The notes under the pieces: generated by a model | What the model was told of the DNA's origin: nothing | The model's database searches: none | Seen by the model: only the letters and a program-made list of their open reading frames with translations | NCBI RefSeq assembly: GCF_007860125.1 | Contig: NZ_SJPW01000001.1 | Span: 558,001 to 622,000 of the forward strand | Source of the DNA: Rubripirellula tenax | GTDB lineage: Bacteria; Planctomycetota; Planctomycetia; Pirellulales; Pirellulaceae | Direction of reading: 5' to 3' | DNA length: 64,000 bases | Translations under genes and position numbers: made by a program | Part shown: positions 17,354 through 26,212 of the stretch, piece after piece | Layout of the letters: each line of letters opens with the position of its first letter | How positions within the stretch are numbered: the first letter of the stretch is position 1

Positions 17354-18340
17354 TCAGTTGGAGGTGGGTGAATAAATCGCGTAGCCGGCCGTCGACGTCG
17401 GAATTCGCCACAGCGAACCTCCAGCGGTAACGAACAAAGTCTTCCCGTCCGGACCGCCGAACGCACAGTTGGTCGTTTCGTCACGAAGGATTGCCGCGAA
17501 GTCGATCAACTTGCCATCAGTCGCGAACACGTAGATGCCCGCGGTCGCGGGGTCCGCCGTCTGGGCCGGCAGTCTAGGTTGGTTCAATCCGGCCGCGACG
17601 TAAAGGCGTCCGGCCTTGTCCAACTTCATCCCGTCCGGCCCGCGAGTCGTTTTCCAGTCATAGATCATCGTTTGAGTCGCGAAGTCGGGCGTGCCATCTT
17701 CATTCATTACAAAACGCCACAACTTTCGAGCCCCGTTCTCGGCGTTGTTGTTATCCGCAACGAACAGGTATCGATCGTCCGACGTGATGATCAAACCGTT
17801 GGGGCGATCAACTTGGTGGTCAATGATGCGTGTGACCGTGCCATCGACGTCGATTCGATAGATGCCTTCGACCATTCGCCCGTCGGCGTCCGTCATTTCC
17901 ATCCCCGAACGATCGCCGTATTGCGGATCGGTGAAATAGATTCGATCCTTAGAATCGATTGTCAGATCGTTGGGCTGATTGTATTTCTTGCCGCCGAACG
18001 AATCGGTCAGCACGGTAATCGTTCCATCGACTTCGGTGCGGGTGATCCGGCGTCGAACGTTCTCGCATGCGATCAATCGCCCCTGTCGATCGAACAGCAA
18101 TCCGTTGGTTCCCGCGTCTTTGCGGTGGACCGATGAATGGCCATCCAGATCGCGACGGTTGATGTGTCCGTCACCACTGGTCAACAATCCCAGCTCGGGA
18201 TGCCACATCGGACCTTCGCCGGCGCCCGATTCTTGAATCAACTCGGGCGGCGAGACGAAAACGGGCGACTCAGCACTGAGGGAAGCGAAATGGGTCGCGA
18301 CGGCAAGGGCGATCAGCGTCGGGATAGCGGTTGATTTCAT
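17354..18340 (-). CDS. SMP-30/gluconolactonase family protein, secreted
   Basis: A 328-residue protein starting at ATG 18340 with a signal peptide (MKSTAIPTLIALAVATHFASLSA). The beta-propeller has SMP-30/LRE-like blocks: EGPMWHPE (metal-ligand Glu), NQPNDLTIDSKDRIYFTDPQYG, RPNGLIITSDDRYLFVADN and GPDGMKLDKAGRLYVAAG, supplying the usual Glu, Asn and Asp ligands. Such enzymes hydrolyse sugar lactones; the substrate here is unknown. It lies between ribulokinase (89 bp upstream) and rbgA (8 bp downstream) on the same strand, fitting a sugar-use operon in which lactone hydrolysis occurs outside the cytoplasm. Confidence 0.9.
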   Translation of the reverse strand: MKSTAIPTLIALAVATHFASLSAESPVFVSPPELIQESGAGEGPMWHPELGLLTSGDGHINRRDLDGHSSVHRKDAGTNGLLFDRQGRLIACENVRRRITRTEVDGTITVLTDSFGGKKYNQPNDLTIDSKDRIYFTDPQYGDRSGMEMTDADGRMVEGIYRIDVDGTVTRIIDHQVDRPNGLIITSDDRYLFVADNNNAENGARKLWRFVMNEDGTPDFATQTMIYDWKTTRGPDGMKLDKAGRLYVAAGLNQPRLPAQTADPATAGIYVFATDGKLIDFAAILRDETTNCAFGGPDGKTLFVTAGGSLWRIPTSTAGYAIYSPTSN

Positions 18341-18429
18341 GAAAGTTCGCAATTCCGTGATTTTGGGCCGAAAGTGGACGGACCGCCATTCTGCTCTACA
18401 ACCACTCTTACAACTAGCCTGACACCCGA

Positions 18430-20031
18430 TCACGTCGACCGAAGGTGATCCGCCAATTTGCGATATTGGTCGTAAATCGAATCATAGGCATCCGAGCGTT
18501 CCGGGCGAGGATGCACGATCGCGGAAGCCACTGCGTCGCCGCCCGCCATTGCAGCGGCCGCCTCGGTGATCGAGGCGAAACCAGTAACGTCACTGCCCGC
18601 GGCACACATTCCCAGCACGGCCGCACCAACGGCGGGTCCTTGGGTGGACGGATGGATCTCGATCGGGCGGCCCAAAACATCGGCATAGACTTCGACGAAC
18701 GCATGGTTGTGATGGGGAAGCCCGCCCGTCGCGACGAATCGATCGACCGGAACGCCTCCATCGCGAAGCAGTTCTACGATCCACCGCAGCCCCATCGCCG
18801 ACGCTTCCATCAACGCCAAATACAGATGCTCCGGCCCGTGATCCAGACTCAGCCCCGTGAACGCTCCACGCAGGGCTCCGTCCATCAACGGCGTTCGGCA
18901 TCCGTTCATCCAATCCATGCACAACACACCATCCGCCCCCGGCGGCAACTTCATCGCGGCTTCGGCCAGCTTGTCGAACGAATCCAGTCCCAACAGATTT
19001 CGCAACCACGCAAACGCATCCCCGACCGCCGCCTGTCCGGTTTCGTAACCGAACAAATCGGGCAGGATGCCGCCTTCGACAACGCCGGCGACGCCCGGCA
19101 CATCCGCAAACTGGGTCGCGTTCAGCATGTGACAACTGCTGGTCCCCATCACCATGACCATTGTCCCCGGGTCTGCCGCTCCTACGCCCGGCACCGCCGA
19201 ATGAGCGTCGATGATGGCGGTCGAAACGGGCGTACCCGGCGCCAATCCCATGCGTTCCGCCATCGCCGCACACACCCCACCCGCACTCTGTCCGGGCGAT
19301 CGCATCACACCAGGCAAACGATGGGCAATCGCTTCGGCAAGCTTCGAATCGACGGCCTCGAAGTAAGCCGACAACGGGTAACCCTCCGTCGCCGACCACA
19401 TCGCTTTGTAACCCGCTTGGCACGTCGAACGCGTCAACGCGGCCGCATCACACCCGACCAATTGCCACACAAACCAATCACCGGCTTCGATCCACACCGC
19501 GGCAGCGCCGGCAACCTGCGGCGCGCACTGGATCGTTTCCAACATCTTTGGGAAGAACCATTCCAATCCGATCGTTCCGCCGTAGCGTTTTAAGAACGAC
19601 TCGTTGCGATCACGGGCGATAAGGTTCATACGTTCTGTTTGCGAGATCGCGCCGTGATGTTTCCACAACTTCGGCCACGCCATCGGTTGATCGGCAAACT
19701 TTGGCAACTCGCACAGCGGAGTGCCCTCGATCGTCGTCGGCAACATTGTACAACTGGTGAAGTCGACGCCGACGCCAACAATTTCACGACTAACAATGCC
19801 GGCCTGCTTGATCGCAGCGCGAGTGGCGGCGATCGCAGCATCAATCCAATCGGCCGGCGATTGCAATGCGAATTTTGGCGGCAAGCGTGCGCTCGATCCG
19901 GGCAGCGACTCGGTGATCTGTCCGTGCTTAAAATCAACCGCAGCCAAACCCCGTTGGCGTCCCGTCGCATCGACCAGGATCGCCCGTACGGACTCGGTTC
20001 CAAAATCTAGTCCCAGTGCGATCGCAGTCAT
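18430..20031 (-). CDS. araB: Ribulokinase, FGGY carbohydrate kinase
   Basis: A 533-residue cytoplasmic kinase. The N-terminal phosphate-binding block LGLDFGTESVRAILVD and the long body match bacterial AraB-type ribulokinases of about 530-570 residues. Further blocks are GVGVDFTSCTMLP, GMVMVMGTSSCHM-like ATPase residues near 290 (MVMVMGTSSCHMLN), MDWMNGCRTPLMD and the C-terminal ATP site VATGGLPHHNHAFVEVYADV. Ribulokinase phosphorylates L-ribulose (and ribitol or other pentuloses) to the 5-phosphate. No isomerase or epimerase gene is in this unit. An SSS transporter lies 82 bp upstream, suggesting uptake then phosphorylation of a pentulose or pentitol. Confidence 0.88.
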   Translation of the reverse strand: MTAIALGLDFGTESVRAILVDATGRQRGLAAVDFKHGQITESLPGSSARLPPKFALQSPADWIDAAIAATRAAIKQAGIVSREIVGVGVDFTSCTMLPTTIEGTPLCELPKFADQPMAWPKLWKHHGAISQTERMNLIARDRNESFLKRYGGTIGLEWFFPKMLETIQCAPQVAGAAAVWIEAGDWFVWQLVGCDAAALTRSTCQAGYKAMWSATEGYPLSAYFEAVDSKLAEAIAHRLPGVMRSPGQSAGGVCAAMAERMGLAPGTPVSTAIIDAHSAVPGVGAADPGTMVMVMGTSSCHMLNATQFADVPGVAGVVEGGILPDLFGYETGQAAVGDAFAWLRNLLGLDSFDKLAEAAMKLPPGADGVLCMDWMNGCRTPLMDGALRGAFTGLSLDHGPEHLYLALMEASAMGLRWIVELLRDGGVPVDRFVATGGLPHHNHAFVEVYADVLGRPIEIHPSTQGPAVGAAVLGMCAAGSDVTGFASITEAAAAMAGGDAVASAIVHPRPERSDAYDSIYDQYRKLADHLRST

Positions 20032-20113
20032 ATTAAAGGTCTCGTCAAGAAACGTGGCAAGTGAAACGTCCGCCGCCCGCCGCGGATCAGTTTATCGACC
20101 GCAGCGTCGCCCG

Positions 20114-21742
20114 TCATTGCGATTGAACGGGGCCAGACGTTTGCGTCACGACTTTGCCCAGACCGATGATCATGATCGGCCCCAAGACGATCACCAACCA
20201 GGGATGAAACGGGCTGACGAACGATGCCAATGAATCGGGCCAGTACGTGGTTTGCGAAATCGACATCCACGCGATCAACACCATCCCCGCGACCAGCGCC
20301 GCGATCGCCCGCCGCCCATGAATCGTCGGCACAACGACTCCCAACAAAAACAAGCCGATGATGCCGGCCCCCAGCACTCCCGACAATAACCACCACACGT
20401 CAAGGATGCTGTCGGACAATCGGACCAACGTCAACGACATGCACGTCCCGAAAATCCCCCAAGCGACCGTCGAGATCCGCAAAACCCCGACGTGATCAGC
20501 GTCGGTCGAATCGGGTCGATACAAACGCTTGTAGAAGTCGCTCATCACTAAGGTTGCCGACGAATTCAACGATGTCGAAACGGTACTCATCGCCGCCGCA
20601 AACACCGCCGCGATCAACAGCCCTCGGGCACCCTGCGGCAGATGCGCGGCGATGAAGTGAGGAAAAACACGGTCGCCTAAATCGGTTTCCGACAACGACG
20701 CCGCTTTCGCATCGCGTTGGGCCACGTAGTCCGGCGCTTCGGTGTCCACGCCGGCTTGCATCAACCGTTGTTCGGCGACGATCTGGCGAACTTCGGCCAT
20801 ATCGGTCGGATGGGTGTCATAGTACGCGTACAGCGACGAACCGATGAACAAAAACATCGCGCTGACGGGAACGTACAACAACGCCCCGAACCAAACGCTT
20901 CGAGCCGCATCGCGATCGGTGCGCGATGCGATGTAGCGTTGGACATAACTTTGGTCGATGCCGAAGTTGCGCAAGTTGTCGAACAAACCGTACGCGAAAA
21001 CAATCCAGATCGTCGGTTCCGAAACCGTCAACAGCGACGGACTTCCGAGCGAAAACTTACCGGCATCATTTGCCACGAGAATGACTTCCGACGGCCCGCC
21101 CGGCATTCCCATCAGTAGGATCACCAGTGCCAACAACGCGCCGGCCAACAACACCACCGCTTGAACTGCGTCCGCCCAGATCACAGCAACGATACCGCCG
21201 ACGAAAGAATACAACGTCACCACAACGCCCGTGACGACAATCACCACACGGATGTCCCATCCGAACAAGATCGCCATTGGCAGCGCCATCAAGTACATGA
21301 CGACACCGATCCTGGCGATCTGATAAAGCAAATAGAACCCGCTAGCGAACAAGCGCGCCCACAACCCGAAACGGACTTCCAACAACGAGTACGCCGATAC
21401 TTCACCCGACCGGCGATACAACGGCAAGAAATATCGCACCGCGATCGCGGCCGCCGGTGGAATCGCCAGCGAGTACATGAACACGTTCCAGTTGGCGACG
21501 AATGCTTTTCCCGGCAGCGCTAGATAACTGATGCTGCTCAAGTAGGTCGCAAAGATGGAAAGCCCGCACAACCATCCCGGCAACGAACGACCCGCCGCCG
21601 AAAAATCGTCAGCCGACTGATTGCGTCGCCAGAAATAAAACCCCAATCCCATGATGCCGACGAAGTATCCGACCAAGACGGCATAGTCGATCCCATTGAA
21701 GAACATCACCGCCAACGGGGATCCGTGCGAGTTGAAAGGCAT
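20114..21742 (-). CDS. Sodium:solute symporter (SSS family)
   Basis: A 542-residue integral membrane protein with about 13 predicted hydrophobic helices and the SSS opening GYFVGIMGLGFYFWRRNQSADDFSAAGRSLPGW, here seen as its parts (VGIMGLGFYF; SADDFSAAGRSLPGWL). LSSISYLALPGKAF and the SSTLVMSDFYK-type block (NSSATLVMSDFYKRLY) are also family features. Possible starts are TTG 21748, ATG 21742 and ATG 21706; the last also gives a complete first helix, so the start is uncertain. It imports an organic solute, probably a sugar, with sodium. It heads the unit with ribulokinase and SMP-30 and is divergent from the sulfatase gene, pointing to use of sulfated or pentose-containing polysaccharide. Confidence 0.9.
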   Translation of the reverse strand: MPFNSHGSPLAVMFFNGIDYAVLVGYFVGIMGLGFYFWRRNQSADDFSAAGRSLPGWLCGLSIFATYLSSISYLALPGKAFVANWNVFMYSLAIPPAAAIAVRYFLPLYRRSGEVSAYSLLEVRFGLWARLFASGFYLLYQIARIGVVMYLMALPMAILFGWDIRVVIVVTGVVVTLYSFVGGIVAVIWADAVQAVVLLAGALLALVILLMGMPGGPSEVILVANDAGKFSLGSPSLLTVSEPTIWIVFAYGLFDNLRNFGIDQSYVQRYIASRTDRDAARSVWFGALLYVPVSAMFLFIGSSLYAYYDTHPTDMAEVRQIVAEQRLMQAGVDTEAPDYVAQRDAKAASLSETDLGDRVFPHFIAAHLPQGARGLLIAAVFAAAMSTVSTSLNSSATLVMSDFYKRLYRPDSTDADHVGVLRISTVAWGIFGTCMSLTLVRLSDSILDVWWLLSGVLGAGIIGLFLLGVVVPTIHGRRAIAALVAGMVLIAWMSISQTTYWPDSLASFVSPFHPWLVIVLGPIMIIGLGKVVTQTSGPVQSQ

Positions 21743-21860
21743 CACCAAAACCAGAAAAGGAACTCGTCAAGTCGGGGAAAGCACGATTCTATCGAGTTCA
21801 TCCGGCTAAGATATCGTTTTCATCACCTCGATACCGTGCTTGAATCCGAAGGAGTCGCTT

Positions 21861-23384
21861 GTGAACCGCGTCAATCTGGCAGCTCTATTTTGCGTGGTGC
21901 CCATGTGCATCGCGATTTCCGCCTTCGTGACACGGCCTGATGCCGTCGTTGCCGCCGAACCGCCTTTGGAAACCCGTCCGAACATCGTCTGGATCATTCC
22001 CGATGACATGTCGGCCAATTTTTCGTGCTACGGCGAGACGGCGATCGTCACGCCCAACGTCGATCGCTTGGCCGACGAAGGCGTCAAGTTCACCCGCGCT
22101 TTCGTGACCGCGCCGGTCTGTTCGACGTGTCGGTCTGCGTTCATCACGGGAATGTATCAAACGTCCATCGGTGCACATCACCATCGCAGCGGGCGCGGGG
22201 CACAGAAGATCGCATTGCCAGCCAACGTAAAAATGGTTCCCAAACTGTTCCAAGACGCCGGCTATCACACGTCGATTTCGGGTTGGCCCGTCAACGGAAA
22301 GCTGGGCAAGACCGATTACAATTTCGCATGGAACCCCGACGTCTACGACGACAACGATTGGTCGTCGCGAGCAGAGGGTCAACCGTTCTTTGCACAGATT
22401 CAAACGCAAGGCGGCAAACTTCGCGGGAAAGATGCCAAGGGTTGGGACAAGACGGCCGCATCGGCGAAGGCCGCCTACGGTTTGCCAACTCCGATCGAAT
22501 CGGTCCGACTGCCGCCGTACTACCCCGATCACCCCGACATCGTTCGCGATTGGGCCGCGTATCTTGATTCAGTACGATTGACCGACATGATGGTCGGCGA
22601 AGCGATCGAGCGTCTTAGCGCCGAAGGCGTGCTGGAAAACACGCTAGTCATCTTCATGACCGATCACGGGATCAGTCACGCGCGAGGAAAACAGTTTCTA
22701 TATGACGAGGGGATTCACGTTCCTTTGGTGATCCGCGGCCCGGGAATCGAGGCGGGTTCGGTACGAGAAGACTTGGTCGAACACATCGACATCGCGGCAG
22801 TCTCGTTGGCGGCGGCCGGCATTGAGATTCCGTCGAACATGCAGGCCACGAATTTGTTGGCGAGCGACTACAAGCCTCGCAAAGCCGTCTTTGCCGCTCG
22901 AGATCGGTGCGATGAAACCGTCGATCACATTCGTAGCGTCCGGACGCAAGACTACAAGTACGTCCGCAACTTTCTGCCGCAACGTCCGTACTTACAACCC
23001 TGCGCCTACAAAGATGCCAAAGCGATTCTGATTGCGCTACGACAATGGCACGGCCAAGGGAAACTGAACGAAGTGCAACAATTGCTCTTCCAAAAGGTTC
23101 GCCCAAAGGAAGAGCTTTACGACTTGGTCATCGACCCGTACGAGACCAACAACCTTGCTTCGGATCCCGATGAATCGGCAACCTTGAAATCGATGCGCGG
23201 GATGCTTGACCAATGGATGAAAACGACAGGCGATCAAGGACGCCAACCGGAACCCGACTCGATGTACGACAGCGACATGGAAGTGTACTTGAAGTCGCTG
23301 CGCCGCAAAGGAACGGATTCGAACTTGAAAGAAGTCGAACAAAACATCGCGTTGATGAAACAGTGGGCCGCGGACGGAAAATGA
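21861..23384 (+). CDS. Sulfatase, secreted, with unusual CSTCR active site
   Basis: A 507-residue protein. The GTG at 21861 sits six bases after AAGGAG, a strong ribosome binding site, and gives a signal peptide (LAALFCVVPMCIAISAFV); an upstream TTG is less likely. Family blocks are RPNIVWIIPDDMSANFSCYG (metal Asp pair), the formylglycine region APVCSTCRSAFITGMYQT, then HHHRSG and FMTDHGISHARGKQ. The usual signature C/S-x-P-S-R reads C87-S-T-C90-R91 here, with Thr in place of Pro. It probably removes sulfate from polysaccharides outside the cytoplasm. The stop overlaps the ATG of the next gene by four bases. Confidence 0.92.
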   Translation: MNRVNLAALFCVVPMCIAISAFVTRPDAVVAAEPPLETRPNIVWIIPDDMSANFSCYGETAIVTPNVDRLADEGVKFTRAFVTAPVCSTCRSAFITGMYQTSIGAHHHRSGRGAQKIALPANVKMVPKLFQDAGYHTSISGWPVNGKLGKTDYNFAWNPDVYDDNDWSSRAEGQPFFAQIQTQGGKLRGKDAKGWDKTAASAKAAYGLPTPIESVRLPPYYPDHPDIVRDWAAYLDSVRLTDMMVGEAIERLSAEGVLENTLVIFMTDHGISHARGKQFLYDEGIHVPLVIRGPGIEAGSVREDLVEHIDIAAVSLAAAGIEIPSNMQATNLLASDYKPRKAVFAARDRCDETVDHIRSVRTQDYKYVRNFLPQRPYLQPCAYKDAKAILIALRQWHGQGKLNEVQQLLFQKVRPKEELYDLVIDPYETNNLASDPDESATLKSMRGMLDQWMKTTGDQGRQPEPDSMYDSDMEVYLKSLRRKGTDSNLKEVEQNIALMKQWAADGK

Positions 23385-25033
23385 TGACTCCTATGCTTCA
23401 GCGAACAGCGATGCGATTCGTCACCGCGTTGATGGTTGTCCTGACCATCGGCCCGATGTCGTCTGCCGGGGCCGACGGTTGGCCTCAGGGCCCCGGCCCC
23501 GAATCGAACTTCCGTCGCCGCGACGCCAAAGCGCCGACCCTATGGAGCGCCGTCCGGAACGAGAACATCCGCTGGCGAAAGACGCTGCCCGAGACCGGAC
23601 AGAGCAGTGTCGTCACGTGGGTCGACCGCATTTTCTTCACGACGATGCAACCCGTTACCCGGGACGCCACATTGGGTCAAAACATCGTCGGTTGGTGCTG
23701 TGACGCGGATACGGGCGAAACAGTTTGGAAACGGACAGTCACCGCCGATCATCCGCTGCAGCTTTCCGGCTGCTTCAGTGACAGCAGTTCGCCGTCGCCT
23801 GTCACCGACGGGTCAACCGTTGTGTTTTTCAACGCATCCGGGTCCATCGCGGCATTCGACTTCGACGGCAATCCTATCTGGCAACGGTTCGTCATGCCGG
23901 TCGGACGAACACAGCCGACGATCGTCGACGGAACAGTGCTGTTCATTCGCCAGACTTATCTGCCCGACGACCACGGACACTTCACTCACGACCACGCCGA
24001 TGCGCCCGTTGATCAATGGACTCAGGTGCAAGCGATTGACTTGCAGACCGGCGCCGACGCGTGGAAGTCGTCATGCGGAGCCAACATGGGTTGCGTGCCA
24101 TTGTTGTTGGATCGGTCCGACGGACGACGCGTCTTGGTGGTCGGTCGCGGCGGCGGACACTCGCCGCCTGAAAAACCCGAAGGGGTCTCGATGATCGACG
24201 CCACCGACGGCAAGACATTGTGGACTTTGGAACTGCCGGGCTTCATGAGCACGATGACGTATTCCCAGTTCGGCGACGACGTGTTGGTGTTTCACGCGGA
24301 CAAGCATTTATGGGTCGACGCGGTGACGGGCAAGGTCAAGCGAGAAGTCTCGATCATGGAAAACGTACCGGTGCGGGCGCACGTCGATGGCCAATGGGTC
24401 GATCGACGAGAATCGCTCGATACCGAATCCGTCTCTCGCGCGATCATTCAACAATCCAACCTGCTGGTCGGAAAGTACCACTACTTTCGTTCCTACACCC
24501 AGCCATGGATCGGCCGGGTGAACTGTGCTAGCGGCGATGTCGAGTATCTGCAACTGCCGGTTCAATCCATGCCCGGCGTCGACCGCGCGCGTGACACGTG
24601 GCTTTGGGATCCGTCTGGCATGGATCCCGCCCTGGTTCAGCAACTTCTCGCCTCGGGGCGCAAGAGGAACAAACAATTGCCCATCACCCAGTGGGCATTC
24701 GCGCCCAATGACATGCTCAATTCACAGGGTTTTCGCGTGGCCGGTGACAATCGTTCGGAAGGCAACGGGTGGGGCCATCACGCGTCGGCGATCCCCACGG
24801 TCGTCGGCGATGCGTTGTATGTGTCGACGATGGCGGGAACGGTTTACGTGATCGATTGGAATGCCGAAGCACTGACAGAATCGGCGATCAAAGCGATAAA
24901 CGATTTGGGCGTACCCGGCCAATCATGGAATCGCGCCAGCATCACGGCGTCGCGTGGCCGGCTATACGCCCACACGATCCACGAAATTCTGTGCATCGAC
25001 GCACCGATGAAAACAATCTCGCCTCATCCGTAA
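23381..25033 (+). CDS. PQQ-like beta-propeller protein, secreted
   Basis: A 550-residue protein. The ATG at 23381 overlaps the sulfatase stop in ATGA, implying translational coupling. The signal peptide (about residues 10-30, ending SSAGA) is followed by GWPQGPGPESNFR, the usual opening of planctomycete PQQ-binding-like/BamB-like propellers. Blade motifs of the type VDAVTGKVKREVS, VQAIDLQTGADAWKSS, MIDATDGKTLWTLELPG and YVIDWNAEAL repeat every 40-60 residues. There are no clear dehydrogenase cofactor residues, so it may bind rather than oxidise substrate. Pairing with the sulfatase suggests an accessory role in sulfated glycan use. Confidence 0.87.
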   Translation: MMTPMLQRTAMRFVTALMVVLTIGPMSSAGADGWPQGPGPESNFRRRDAKAPTLWSAVRNENIRWRKTLPETGQSSVVTWVDRIFFTTMQPVTRDATLGQNIVGWCCDADTGETVWKRTVTADHPLQLSGCFSDSSSPSPVTDGSTVVFFNASGSIAAFDFDGNPIWQRFVMPVGRTQPTIVDGTVLFIRQTYLPDDHGHFTHDHADAPVDQWTQVQAIDLQTGADAWKSSCGANMGCVPLLLDRSDGRRVLVVGRGGGHSPPEKPEGVSMIDATDGKTLWTLELPGFMSTMTYSQFGDDVLVFHADKHLWVDAVTGKVKREVSIMENVPVRAHVDGQWVDRRESLDTESVSRAIIQQSNLLVGKYHYFRSYTQPWIGRVNCASGDVEYLQLPVQSMPGVDRARDTWLWDPSGMDPALVQQLLASGRKRNKQLPITQWAFAPNDMLNSQGFRVAGDNRSEGNGWGHHASAIPTVVGDALYVSTMAGTVYVIDWNAEALTESAIKAINDLGVPGQSWNRASITASRGRLYAHTIHEILCIDAPMKTISPHP

Positions 25034-25187
25034 AACTAAAAGCCTGGAAATCCGAGATTATGGCCCTCCATTCGCGCATCGCGAGAACCATTTTCTTACA
25101 ATCGAACCCGCTTTCCCTTCGGTAGGCCAGAGTCAGACGTAGACGGCTCGCGAAAATCGAAGGCGTAAATGTGACTAGGGGATTTAG

Positions 25188-26212
25188 ATGGTTCGTTTTT
25201 TTCTGTTGCTCGTGGCTTCCTTAACAACAATCTCATCATCCTACGCGGCAGTCGTCTTTGGGCTCGACGGAAACGGCAGCCTAAGCGGCGGTTCTCGTTG
25301 GAATGCTGCCCCGCGAACATTCTCGACCTCGCAAGGTTCGATAGAACGATCGCTGGACGGTGGCCTAAGGTTTTCGGTCTCCGGCGGAAACTACGAAGCG
25401 TTCCGGGATCAGTTCAACTGGTCGGTAACGCCTAGCGTTCTAGCGTTACGGATGCGTTTATTCCTTGGACGGCAACGGACCCGGTTACTGGCCTGGGAAC
25501 GTCACTTTCTTTCGTTGAAGATCTCGGTACCGCAGTGAATTCCGGCATCGAAGCAAACGTTCGACTCGGTGCGGAGATCGATCTCTTTTCGGGCAACATT
25601 GGCACCGGATTTCGAGGCCAAGCCTACTTCAACGGAAGCAGCTCGGGCAGTGTAACGTTGACAAGCGGCGTTTCCGGATACTCCGGGTACTCGATCACCG
25701 GTGCGGACATCACGATGAACAACAACAACGTGTCATGGAACCTGAATACGTTTCAGACCATTCTTACGCACGAGATCGGGCATGCGATCGGGCTGGGCGA
25801 CGTCGAAGATACTTTTGGCAACGGATTCATCGATAACAACTTCGACATAAACGACCCGCTGACGACGTTAACAGACTCATGGGCTAATTTGGTCAATCCG
25901 CTTGATCCTGGTAACTCGCCCGGCCTAGCACTTTACAACGTCCCAAATTCTTCGTCCGGCATCGATCGGGCTGGCGTCGATATTTTGATGGAAAGCGCCA
26001 TACCGAATACCTTTTTCGTGAACGGCGCAACGCTCCAAAACGACGACTTTGGCGGGCGACAATTTTTGTACCCGCACGTGATGGCGGTTCCCGAACTTTC
26101 ATCGCTCGCATTCGTTTCGTTCGGCGCAGTCGTGGCGCTGGGCTATCGACGCAATCGAAGGCGATCGATTCTATCGCATGGACCGATAGCGACGGATCAG
26201 TTGATTCGTTGA
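25188..26212 (+). pseudogene. PEP-CTERM zinc metalloprotease broken by an 8-bp tandem duplication
   Basis: The ATG at 25188 follows AGGGG and opens with a signal peptide (MVRFFLLLVASLTTISSSYA). The frame runs normally through QFNWSVTPSV, then enters nonsense and stops at 25538. In another frame, translation from about 25448 gives TDAFIPWTATDPVTGLG and continues to a matrixin-like zinc site HEIGHAIGLGD and a PEP-CTERM-like tail (VPELSSLAFVSFGAVVALG, then RRNRRR). At the break CTAGCGTT occurs twice head to tail (25432-25439, 25440-25447). Removing one copy exactly restores a single 338-residue frame. It is either inactivated or switchable. The 3' end overlaps the convergent pgi gene by 42 bp. 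Confidence 0.88.
25432..25447 (+). repeat. Perfect 8-bp tandem duplication causing the frameshift
   Basis: CTAGCGTT is repeated twice with no spacer. Eight bases are not a multiple of three, so the second copy shifts the reading frame of the surrounding metalloprotease gene. With one copy the codons read CCT AGC GTT ACG GAT and the frame continues into the zinc-protease domain. Confidence 0.95.

Noticed and set aside
18445-19593. Plus-strand open frame of 382 codons opposite ribulokinase
   Set aside because: Shadow of a well-supported FGGY kinase gene; the composition is Arg/His-rich and no motif is present.
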